Shown piece by piece: positions 23,335 through 32,346 of a stretch of DNA of 43,218 bases (its first letter is position 1; the number at the start of each line of letters is the position of its first letter). This DNA comes from Palsa-1447 sp964509885 (GTDB lineage Bacteria > Verrucomicrobiota > Verrucomicrobiia > Opitutales > Opitutaceae), in assembly GCA_964509885.1 (NCBI GenBank), contig CAZDZL010000032.1, forward strand, positions 1-43,218, read 5' to 3'. Position numbers and translations under genes: made by a program. The notes under the pieces are model-generated. The model was not told the DNA's origin and made no database searches. It saw only the letters and a program-made list of their open reading frames with translations.

Positions 23335-25545
23335 ATGCCGGACCACACACGCCGAAGCTTCCTGAAGGCCACCGCCATGGCCGGGGCCGCGGTCACGCTG
23401 GGAAGGGCCGCCGTCGGTCCCTCGCCCGGGGCCGGCGCTCCTCCGGGAGGCGCCTCGGCGCCTTCGTGGGTCAACAAGCCCATGCGCTGGGCGCAGCTGA
23501 CGCTCGTGGAGGACGACCCCGGGAAGTTCGACCCAGGGTTCTGGCTCGAATACTTCCGGCGGACCCATTCCGACGCGGTGTGCCTGAGCGCGGGGGGTTG
23601 CGTGGCCTACTATCCGACCACGGTGCCCTTCCATCACCGCAGCGCCTGGCTAGGGGACCGCGACGTCTTCGGCCAGCTCGTGGAGGGCTGCAGGAAGCAG
23701 GGCATGGTCGTCATAGGCCGGACGGACCCCCACGCCACGTACGACGACGTCCAGGCGTCCCACCCCGACTGGATCGCCGTGGACGTCGAGGGGCGCCCCC
23801 GGCGCCACTGGTCCTCTCCCGAGATGTGGGTCACCTGCGGGCTCGGCCCGTACAACTTCGAGTTCATGACCGACGTGAAGCGGGAGATCATGTCGCGCTA
23901 CCGGGTCGACGGGATCTTCATCAACCGCTGGGACGGCTCCGGCACGTGCTACTGCAGCCACTGCCGCGCGAACTTTAGGGCCGCCACCGGCCTTGAGCTT
24001 CCGCCGAACGACGACCCGGGGCAGCCGGCCCACCGCGCCTACGTGCTCTGGCGCCAGGAGCGGCTGTTCGAGCTGTGGCGCCTGTGGGACGGCGCGGTGC
24101 GCGAGATCAACCCGGATTCATGCGTCATCCCGAACACGGGCGGCGGCGCGACGAGCTCGCTCGACATGAGGAGGATCGGCGAGCTCGCCCCCACGCTGAT
24201 GGCCGACCGCCAGTCCCGGCGGGGCCTCATGGCGCCGTGGGCGAACGGAAAGAACGGCAAGGAGTTCCGCGCCGCCATGGGCGGCAAGCCGGTCGTCGGC
24301 ATCTTCAGCGTGGGACTGGACGAGGTCTACCGGTGGAAGGACGCCGTCCAGAATCCCGAGGAGACCCGCCTCTGGGTCGCCGAGGGCGTCGCCAACGGCA
24401 TGCGGCCGTGGTTCACGAAGTTCGGCGGCATGATCAACGACCCGCGCTGGCTCAAGCCCGTCGAGGACATCTACGCGTGGTGCCACGGCGCCGAGCGCTA
24501 CCTGCGCAACGAGCGCCCGCTGGCACGGGTCGCCATCGTCTACTCGCAGCAGACGGGCTGGTTCCACCGCGGAAAGGGCGCCCCGAACGACGTCGAGGAC
24601 GCGGCGCTCGGCTGGTACCAGGCGCTGATAGAGGCGCGCGTCCCGTTCGAGATGGTGCACGACCGCCTCCTGGACGCGGAGCACCTGGCGCCGTTCCGCA
24701 CCCTCATACTCCCGAACATCGCCGCCCTCTCCGACGCGCAGTGCGCCCAGCTGCGCCAGTTCGTCGCGGGGGGCGGGGGCCTGGTGGCGACATCCGAGAC
24801 GTCCCTCGACGACGAGTGGGGGTCCCGGAGGGCAGACTTCGGACTGGGCGACCTCTTCGGCGCCACGTGGTCGGGCGGGATGGAGGGGCCGATGCACAAC
24901 GCCTACCTGCGGCTCGAGCGCGGTCCCGGCCAGGAGCACCCTCTCCTCGTGGGCCTCGAGGACGCGCCCCGGATCATCCATGGCGTGTGGCGAGTCGACG
25001 TGGCCGCCCGCGCGCCCGCGTCCGCGCCGCCGCTCACGCTCATCCCCTCGTATCCCGATCTCCCGATGGAGAAGGTCTACCCGCGGCAGGCGCGCACCAC
25101 GATCCCCCAGGTCTTCCTGCGGGAGCTGCCGGGTGCCGGCCGGGTCGTCTATTTCCCGTGGGACATCGACCGCACGTACTGGGAGGTTCTCGCGGTTGAC
25201 CACGGCAGACTCATGAGGAACGCCGTCGCCTGGGCCACGAATGAGGATCTCCCCGTCACTGTCGCCGGCCCCGGCGTGCTGGACGTCACGCTCTGGCGCC
25301 AGGAGAGCTCGCTCACGGTGCACCTGGTCAACCTCACCAACCCGATGATGATGAAGGGGCCCGTCCGCGAGCTGATCCCGGTCGGGGCGCAGCGCGTGCG
25401 GGTGCGCATGCCAGACGGGCTGAAGGCGCGCTCCGTGCGCCTCCTGGTCGCTGGGACCGAGCCCGAGTTCACCGAGTCGGAAGGCTGGCTCGAGCTCAGC
25501 ATCCCCTCCATCACCGCGCACGAGGTGGTCGGGATCGACGTGTGA
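23335..25545 (+). CDS. Tat-exported glycoside-hydrolase-like protein (HHGH6 / beta-galactosidase trimerisation type)
   Basis: This 736-residue protein has a twin-arginine signal (RRSFLKATAMAGAAVTLGRA, Arg6-Arg7). The first half resembles the hypothetical glycosyl hydrolase 6 TIM barrel: the segments RTDPHATYDDVQASHPDW, WVTCGLGPYNFEFMTDVKRE and DGIFINRWDGSGTCYC are recognisable. A middle domain at about 385-560 (RNERPLARVAIVYSQQTGWF, then TLILPNIAALSDAQCAQLRQ) matches the GH42 trimerisation fold. A C-terminal beta domain follows. Substrate and catalytic residues are unknown; acidic candidates lie in the barrel. The ATG at 23335 is chosen because it begins the Tat signal. The GH9 gene follows 81 bp downstream on the same strand. 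Confidence 0.8.
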   Translation: MPDHTRRSFLKATAMAGAAVTLGRAAVGPSPGAGAPPGGASAPSWVNKPMRWAQLTLVEDDPGKFDPGFWLEYFRRTHSDAVCLSAGGCVAYYPTTVPFHHRSAWLGDRDVFGQLVEGCRKQGMVVIGRTDPHATYDDVQASHPDWIAVDVEGRPRRHWSSPEMWVTCGLGPYNFEFMTDVKREIMSRYRVDGIFINRWDGSGTCYCSHCRANFRAATGLELPPNDDPGQPAHRAYVLWRQERLFELWRLWDGAVREINPDSCVIPNTGGGATSSLDMRRIGELAPTLMADRQSRRGLMAPWANGKNGKEFRAAMGGKPVVGIFSVGLDEVYRWKDAVQNPEETRLWVAEGVANGMRPWFTKFGGMINDPRWLKPVEDIYAWCHGAERYLRNERPLARVAIVYSQQTGWFHRGKGAPNDVEDAALGWYQALIEARVPFEMVHDRLLDAEHLAPFRTLILPNIAALSDAQCAQLRQFVAGGGGLVATSETSLDDEWGSRRADFGLGDLFGATWSGGMEGPMHNAYLRLERGPGQEHPLLVGLEDAPRIIHGVWRVDVAARAPASAPPLTLIPSYPDLPMEKVYPRQARTTIPQVFLRELPGAGRVVYFPWDIDRTYWEVLAVDHGRLMRNAVAWATNEDLPVTVAGPGVLDVTLWRQESSLTVHLVNLTNPMMMKGPVRELIPVGAQRVRVRMPDGLKARSVRLLVAGTEPEFTESEGWLELSIPSITAHEVVGIDV

Positions 25546-25626
25546 CCCGCGGCGGACGGGATTGCCAAGTCGCCGGACGGGGGCAACACTGCCCCTCCCC
25601 GCAAGCCTGCGCCCGCGAAGCCTCCC

Positions 25627-28173
25627 ATGAGAACCTCCCTTCTGAAGCCCCTTGTGCTGGGATGGGTCCTAGCCGCGACGGCGGCCGGGGCGGCGGCCGA
25701 CGACGAGGAGACGCTCTCGATCAACGACCAGGAGTACCTCGAGATGCGCGGGCTCAACGTCATGCTGGCGCACGACTACTATCCCGAGGGCCACCAGGGC
25801 GGCGTCGGCATCATACAGAACGGCCAGCGCGTCGCCACGAACGGCGACCTGCGCCTCGAGGCCACGCCCGGCCAGTGGCAGCCGACACCGGTGGTCGGAC
25901 CGCGCATGGTCGACCGCGCGACGCGGGAAATCAGCGTCCACATGGCCTTCCCCGACGCCAGCAGGGACCACGCAGGCTTCAACCCGATGACCTACCCCGA
26001 ATTGAACCTGGGCTACGTCGTCAAGGTGAGGCCCGAGGGACGGGCCTTCCGGATCATCGTGGACCTGGACGCGCCCCTTCCCGCCGAGTGGGTCGGAAGG
26101 GTCGGCTTCAACCTCGAGCTCTTTCCGGGCATTCTCTTTGGGAAGTCCTTTGAGATCGGCGGCAGGTTCGGGTCGTTCCCGAGGCAAGCCAACGGCCCCG
26201 GGGCCGTGACGGACGGCGACTACCAGGTCGATCCCCTCGGCAAGGGGCCGAGGCTCACCGTCGCCCCCGAGTCCGAGCGCCAGCGCATGTCGATCGAGGC
26301 CGTCAAGGGGGGCGAGCTCACGCTTCTCGACGGGCGCGCCCAGCACAACAACGGCTGGTTCGTGGTGCGCTCGCTCGTCGGCGCGGGCGCGACCAAGGGC
26401 GCCGTCGAATGGCTCGTCACGCCCCACGCCATCCCCAACTGGATGTCCGAGCCCGTGATCCAGGTCTCGCAGGTGGGCTACCACCCGAGGCAGCCCAAGG
26501 TCGCCGTCATCGAGCTCGACCGGCACGAGACACAGGTGAAGCCCGTCACCCTCTACCGCGTGACCGAGAACGGGCCCGTGGCCGTGGCCGGGAGCCCGGC
26601 GACGGACTGGGGGCGCTTCCTGCGCTACCGCTACCTCCAGTTCGACTTCTCTGAGGTCGCGACCCCCGGGACCTACGAGGTCGGCTACGGCGACCTCCGC
26701 TCGAACGCCTTTCAGATCGGCGAGCAGGTCTTCCAGAGGAACGTCTGGCAGCCCACCGTGGAGTATTTTCTGCCAGTGCAGATGGGCCACATGCGCGTGA
26801 ACGACCACTACCGGGTCTGGCACGGCCTCTCCCACATCGACGACGCACTGATGGCGCCCGTGAACCACGTCCACTTTGACGGCTACGCGCAGGGCCCGTC
26901 CACGCTGACGAAATTCAAGCCCGGCGAGCACGTGCCGGGCCTGGACCGGGGCGGCTGGTTCGACGCGGGCGACCACGACTTCCGGATCGAGTCGCAGGCC
27001 GACACGGTCCACGGCCTGGCGCTCGCGTGGGAACTGTTCCATCCCGCGCTCGACGACACGTCGATCGACCAGGCCTCGAGGACCGTGGAGATCCACCAGC
27101 CCGACGGGAAGCCCGACGTCCTCCAACAGATCGAGCACGGCGTGATCTCGATCGTCGGGGGCTACAATGCGATGGGGCGCCTCTACCGGGGCATTCAGGA
27201 CGCCTCGCTGCACCAGTACACCTACCTGGGCGACGCGGCGGGCATGACCGACAACCTTGTCTTCAGGGACGCGGACGGCAGCGCGATGAAGGTGCTGGCC
27301 GCCGCCGCGTCCAACGGCGACCAGTCGGAGCCCGCCCTCGGGGGCCTGCCTCCCCTCGGGTCCCCGGGCTCCGCCGACGACCGGTGGGTCTTTACCGAGG
27401 AGAACCCGGCCCGCGAGCTGAACGCAGCCGCAGGGCTGGCCGCCGCGTCGCGTGCGCTCGCCGGTTTCAACGACCCGCTCTCGAGGGACTGCCTCCGGAT
27501 AGCCCAGGAGCTGTGGGCGAGCGCGAAGGCGCCGGACTCCTCCCTCGCGCGCCTAGAGCCCGCGATCGAGCTCTACCAGTGCACCGGGGACAGGAAGTAC
27601 GCCGACGCCATAGCGGCGCTCGGCGATGGGGTGGTCTCCCACGTCAGCCGCTACGGCTGGCTTGGCGCCCGCGCGCTCGGCCTCATCAAGGATCCCGCGT
27701 ACGCGGAGAAGATCCGCGGGGCCCTTCGCGAGTACAGGAAGCAGGTGGACACCGTGGAGACGAAGACCCCCTACGGGCTGCCGTACGTGCCCAACATCTG
27801 GGGCGCGGGCTGGAACGTCGAGCGCTTCGGCGTGCAGCAGTACTTCCTCCATGCGGGGGCGCCCGACATATTCCCGACGACCTACATGCTGCATGCGCTC
27901 GACTTCATCCTCGGCTGCCATCCGGGGCCGAACAACGCCTCCTTCGTGTCGGGAGTCGGGGCCAGGTCGATGATACCGGCCTACGGCATGAACCGGGCCG
28001 ACTGGTCGTACATACCGGGCGGCATCGTCTCCGGCACGGCCCTCATCAGGCCCGACTTTCCCGAGCTCCTCGAGTGGCCCTTCCTGTGGCAGCAGGGCGA
28101 GTACTGCCTCGGTTACCCGACATCCGACTATGTTTTCCTCGTGCTCGCGGCCCACCACGTCCTCAATAACTGA
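25627..28173 (+). CDS. GH9-family glycoside hydrolase with extra N-terminal domain
   Basis: This is a secreted GH9 enzyme of 848 residues. After a signal peptide (LKPLVLGWVLAATAAGAAA) come about 250 residues (28-275) that I cannot assign to a family: LNVMLAHDYYPEGHQGGVGI and LDAPLPAEWVGRVGFNLELF. Then follow the CelD-type Ig-like domain at about 277-370 (IQVSQVGYHPRQPKVAVIEL) and the (alpha/alpha)6 catalytic domain. The catalytic-base motif DAGDH lies at 446-450 (family DAGDY/H), and the likely acid is Glu825 in QQGEYCLGYP near the C-terminus. GH9 enzymes are mostly endoglucanases, but also beta-glucosidases and chitosan-directed enzymes, so the substrate is open. The upstream Tat-exported glycosidase-like protein suggests a joint polysaccharide or oligosaccharide role. 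Confidence 0.87.
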   Translation: MRTSLLKPLVLGWVLAATAAGAAADDEETLSINDQEYLEMRGLNVMLAHDYYPEGHQGGVGIIQNGQRVATNGDLRLEATPGQWQPTPVVGPRMVDRATREISVHMAFPDASRDHAGFNPMTYPELNLGYVVKVRPEGRAFRIIVDLDAPLPAEWVGRVGFNLELFPGILFGKSFEIGGRFGSFPRQANGPGAVTDGDYQVDPLGKGPRLTVAPESERQRMSIEAVKGGELTLLDGRAQHNNGWFVVRSLVGAGATKGAVEWLVTPHAIPNWMSEPVIQVSQVGYHPRQPKVAVIELDRHETQVKPVTLYRVTENGPVAVAGSPATDWGRFLRYRYLQFDFSEVATPGTYEVGYGDLRSNAFQIGEQVFQRNVWQPTVEYFLPVQMGHMRVNDHYRVWHGLSHIDDALMAPVNHVHFDGYAQGPSTLTKFKPGEHVPGLDRGGWFDAGDHDFRIESQADTVHGLALAWELFHPALDDTSIDQASRTVEIHQPDGKPDVLQQIEHGVISIVGGYNAMGRLYRGIQDASLHQYTYLGDAAGMTDNLVFRDADGSAMKVLAAAASNGDQSEPALGGLPPLGSPGSADDRWVFTEENPARELNAAAGLAAASRALAGFNDPLSRDCLRIAQELWASAKAPDSSLARLEPAIELYQCTGDRKYADAIAALGDGVVSHVSRYGWLGARALGLIKDPAYAEKIRGALREYRKQVDTVETKTPYGLPYVPNIWGAGWNVERFGVQQYFLHAGAPDIFPTTYMLHALDFILGCHPGPNNASFVSGVGARSMIPAYGMNRADWSYIPGGIVSGTALIRPDFPELLEWPFLWQQGEYCLGYPTSDYVFLVLAAHHVLNN

Positions 28174-28176
28174 ATT

Positions 28177-28476
28177 ATGCCGTCCCTAACGGCAAAGCAG
28201 GCCGACCGCCGCCTGAAGGCGCTTCCGCTCTGGGCGAGGCGCGCCAAGGTGATCCACAGGACATTTGTCTTCGGGGGATTCGAGGACGCCGTCGCGTTCG
28301 TGAACCGCGTCGCGAGGGCGGCCGAGAGGAGCGACCACCATCCCGACATCAACATCCGCTGGAACAAGGTGACGCTGGCCCTCTCCACCCATTCGGAGGG
28401 GGGCCTGACCGCGAAGGATTTCTCCATGGCGCTCCGGTGCAGCGCCCTCTTCTCGGGGCACTCCGGCCGCGGATAG
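28177..28476 (+). CDS. phhB: 4a-hydroxytetrahydrobiopterin dehydratase (PCD/DCoH family)
   Basis: This 99-residue cytoplasmic enzyme dehydrates 4a-hydroxytetrahydrobiopterin to quinonoid dihydropterin in pterin recycling. The family signature is complete: DHHPDINIRWNKV with His54-His55-Pro56, then STHSEGGLT with Thr71-His72, and Asp81. It begins 3 bp after the stop of the GH9 gene, so it is probably on the same transcript, which is an unexpected pairing because the usual partner, phenylalanine hydroxylase, is not in the window. Stand-alone members of this family have also been linked to molybdopterin-cofactor metabolism, which could matter given the molybdenum hydroxylase operon further along, but that link is only inference. 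Its stop lies 1 bp from that of the convergent propeller gene. Confidence 0.92.
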   Translation: MPSLTAKQADRRLKALPLWARRAKVIHRTFVFGGFEDAVAFVNRVARAAERSDHHPDINIRWNKVTLALSTHSEGGLTAKDFSMALRCSALFSGHSGRG

Positions 28477-28477
28477 G

Positions 28478-29491
28478 TCAGCGCGCCGCAGCCCAGGCGA
28501 GGCCGTCGGCCGTCTTTCCGACGTCGATCAGCTTCTCCACCTTCCAGTCCATGATGTTTATGACCGCGACCTGCGCGCTCGCGTCGCACGAGACGTAGGC
28601 GACCGCCCCGTCGGGGCGAACGAGGATCTCCTGGGGCGCCTTCGGAACGTCCAGCCTCTTGACCATCCTCATCGAGGACAGGTCGACCAGCCCCACCGAC
28701 CGGAGCGCGGGGAGCGTGACGAGGAGCCACTTGCCGTCGGGGGTCGGGGTCGTCCCGAAGGCGATGCCGGGAAGGGGGATCGACGCGCTGACCGAGTTTG
28801 TCGAGGTGTCGATGACCGCGAGCCTGGCCGCCGTCTCGTCCGCCGTGAAGGCCCACCGGCCGTCGGGCGAGACGCTGATGCGCTGGATGACCGGCGCCAC
28901 GGGGATCGTCGCCAAGAGGGTGCGGGCCTCCATGTCCAGGACGGAGACGCTTCCGGCCTTCACGTTCGCCGTGTAGCCGCGGCGCCCGTCCCCCGAGATC
29001 GCGAGCATGTGGGATTCGATCGCGCCCGTCGGGATGGAGCCGATGATCCGAAGCGTGGCGGGATCTATGATCGTCACCGACTGCTCGAGCTCGGTCGTGA
29101 CGTAGAGGAGGCCGTCCTTCGGCCCGAACACCGGCTTGTGCGGGCGCACCGGCTTGCCAAAGTCCACGGTCCCCACGATGGAGCGGGTCTCCAGGTCGAT
29201 CACGCGCATCAGCTGCCCGTCCGTGCCCTTCTGCCCCACGCCGGCGCTTCCGTAGATCGGAACGAAGGCCCTCCTTCCGTCCGGCGAGACGGCGACCTCG
29301 TGGCCGGTCTGGCCCTCCTCGTCCACCGCGGCCACCTGGTGTCCCGACGCCGCATCCACGATGGAGAGGGTCCGGTCGCCCTTGTCGGCCACGAGGAGCA
29401 GGGCCGCCGAGGGGCCTGCGGGCAGCGAGGAGACCAGGGTCCCGAAAACGGCGAGAAGCCGTGCGGGACGCGGCATGGAGGGGGTGTTCAT
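28478..29491 (-). CDS. YncE/YVTN-type periplasmic seven-bladed beta-propeller protein
   Basis: This 337-residue exported protein has an N-terminal signal peptide (LLAVFGTLVSSLPAGPSAA) and about seven blades of roughly 42 residues with recurrent motifs: SIVDAASGHQVAAV, VAVSPDGRRAFVP, RVIDLETRSIVGTV, SVSVLDMEARTLLATI, VSPDGRWAFTADE and AVINIMDWKVEKLI. These are YVTN/surface-layer type repeats as in YncE. The function of such proteins is usually unknown, sometimes linked to quinoprotein partners. The start at 29491 is supported by GGAGAG about 10 nt upstream; an ATG five codons later is also possible. A PCD gene converges on it with no room for a terminator between the two stops. Confidence 0.85.
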   Translation of the reverse strand: MNTPSMPRPARLLAVFGTLVSSLPAGPSAALLLVADKGDRTLSIVDAASGHQVAAVDEEGQTGHEVAVSPDGRRAFVPIYGSAGVGQKGTDGQLMRVIDLETRSIVGTVDFGKPVRPHKPVFGPKDGLLYVTTELEQSVTIIDPATLRIIGSIPTGAIESHMLAISGDGRRGYTANVKAGSVSVLDMEARTLLATIPVAPVIQRISVSPDGRWAFTADETAARLAVIDTSTNSVSASIPLPGIAFGTTPTPDGKWLLVTLPALRSVGLVDLSSMRMVKRLDVPKAPQEILVRPDGAVAYVSCDASAQVAVINIMDWKVEKLIDVGKTADGLAWAAAR

Positions 29492-29531
29492 CCGAGCACA
29501 ACTCTCCGGACATCCCTGGGGGAAAGTCAAA

Positions 29532-29550
29532 CGCGGGCCGCCCGCCCGCG
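29532..29550 (-). terminator. Candidate terminator after the 51-residue membrane protein
   Basis: A 7-bp perfect stem (CGCGGGC with GCCCGCG, loop 5 nt) is followed on the minus strand by TTTGACTTTCC. It lies between the stop at 29565 and the propeller gene start at 29491. The T-run is moderate. Confidence 0.5.
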
Positions 29551-29564
29551 CAGGGGGCGCGGGG

Positions 29565-29720
29565 CTACTTCTTGGCCACGGTCACCCGGAAATACTCCAT
29601 CAGGATCAGGATGCCCGCGACCAGCGCGAGGACGCCCGTGACCCAGATGGGGATGTTCAGCCCAAAGAGGAGGTTGAGGCCGAAGATGACGAGGAAGAGG
29701 GCGAGGAATATTTTGGCCAT
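29565..29720 (-). CDS. Small two-helix membrane protein
   Basis: This 51-residue hypothetical is almost entirely membrane: helix 1 at about 3-19 (IFLALFLVIFGLNLLFG) and helix 2 at about 23-41 (IWVTGVLALVAGILILMEY), ending with a basic VTVAKK tail. The ATG at 29720 is preferred because upstream codons give a polar, Ser/Thr-rich stretch without membrane character. No family is recognised; such tiny two-helix proteins are common in Verrucomicrobiota and Bacteroidota genomes (a general recollection, not checked). It sits between the helicase and propeller genes on the same strand. Confidence 0.7.
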   Translation of the reverse strand: MAKIFLALFLVIFGLNLLFGLNIPIWVTGVLALVAGILILMEYFRVTVAKK

Positions 29721-29835
29721 GGCGGGTGTGCGTTGTGCGGGGAGGGAACTGTTCGCTCCCGTCATGGACAATCCCGCGGGGCCGGCGGTTCCTCCCCAGG
29801 GGCGCGATTGTCGCGAAGGCGCGCCGCGCCCCGGC

Positions 29836-31515
<1,680 letters not shown>

Positions 31516-31629
31516 CCCTAAGGATGCGCCCGGACGAGCGGAAGGGGCAGCACAAAATGGACCTCCAGAGGGCGTGGGCCAAATTTGCGTTGAGGCTCCT
31601 CCCGGATCCCGGCCAATCTCCGCAAAGGC

Positions 31630-32238
31630 ATGGGCACGACATTCTTCCTGAAGGGGCTCGTCATCGGGTTCTCGATCGCGGCGCCGGTGGGCCCGATCGG
31701 CATCCTCTGCATCCGGCGCTCGATTCGCGACGGGATGGCTACGGGGCTCATGGCGGGCCTCGGCGCCGCCACGGCGGACGCCGCCTACGGCGCCGTCGCG
31801 GGGTTCGGCATAACGGCGGTCTCCGGATTTCTCATCGGGCAGAGGTCCTGGATCGGCCTCGTCGGGGGCGCCTTCCTCTGCTACCTGGGCGCGCGCGCGT
31901 TCCTGAGCAAGCCGGCCGAGGATTCGGCGCCCGAGAAGGGCGTGCGCCTCCTCGCCGTCTATGCCTCGACGCTCCTCCTCACGCTGGCGAACCCGGCGAC
32001 CATCCTGTCCTTCGTGGCGATCTTCGCCGCCCTCGGGCTGGGCGCCTCGGTCAACTACTCCGCCGCCTCGTCCCTGGTCCTCGGCGTCTTCCTCGGCTCC
32101 GCCCTCTGGTGGCTCATCCTGAGCAGCGGCGCCAGCATGCTGCGCTCGCGGGTGAACCCCGCGGGGATGCGGGCGGTCAACCGACTGTCCGGCGCCCTGC
32201 TCGTGGGCTTCGGTATCTACGCTTTTTTGCGTAGTTAA
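31630..32238 (+). CDS. LysE-family amino-acid exporter
   Basis: This 202-residue inner-membrane transporter of the LysE/RhtB superfamily has about six hydrophobic segments (residues 9-25, 37-60, 66-86, 105-130, 137-165 and 180-200). The family signature AAPVGPIGILCIRRSI is at 17-32, and a second conserved region is LTLANPATILSFVAIFAALG. These carriers export amino acids and other small molecules; the substrate here is unknown. A TTGAGG at about 31590 with CAATCT 18 bp later would give a nearly leaderless message, but this is a weak promoter call. No Shine-Dalgarno was seen. It is divergent from the helicase; the following hybrid kinase has its own upstream region. Confidence 0.85.
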   Translation: MGTTFFLKGLVIGFSIAAPVGPIGILCIRRSIRDGMATGLMAGLGAATADAAYGAVAGFGITAVSGFLIGQRSWIGLVGGAFLCYLGARAFLSKPAEDSAPEKGVRLLAVYASTLLLTLANPATILSFVAIFAALGLGASVNYSAASSLVLGVFLGSALWWLILSSGASMLRSRVNPAGMRAVNRLSGALLVGFGIYAFLRS

Positions 32239-32256
32239 TCCACGGCTGGATACGCT
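32227..32256 (+). promoter_or_regulatory. Candidate promoter of the first hybrid kinase
   Basis: TTGCGT at 32227-32232 is followed after 18 bp by TACGCT at 32251-32256. The -35 box lies inside the end of the LysE-type gene. The same TACGCT occurs as the -10 candidate before the Mo-hydroxylase operon. The leader to the ATG would be about 85 nt. Confidence 0.3.
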
Positions 32257-32346
32257 TGCCTAATCTGCGCGGGGAACCGACCCTTTTGGCTCGGGTCATC
32301 CGGCGTTCTTCCGATCAAGAGCGATCAAAGCCACCCCGCAATCGCC

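Noticed and set aside
24118..25521. A 467-residue frame antisense to the Tat-exported glycosidase-like gene.
   Set aside because: No signal, membrane or family features; explained by the codon bias of the sense gene.
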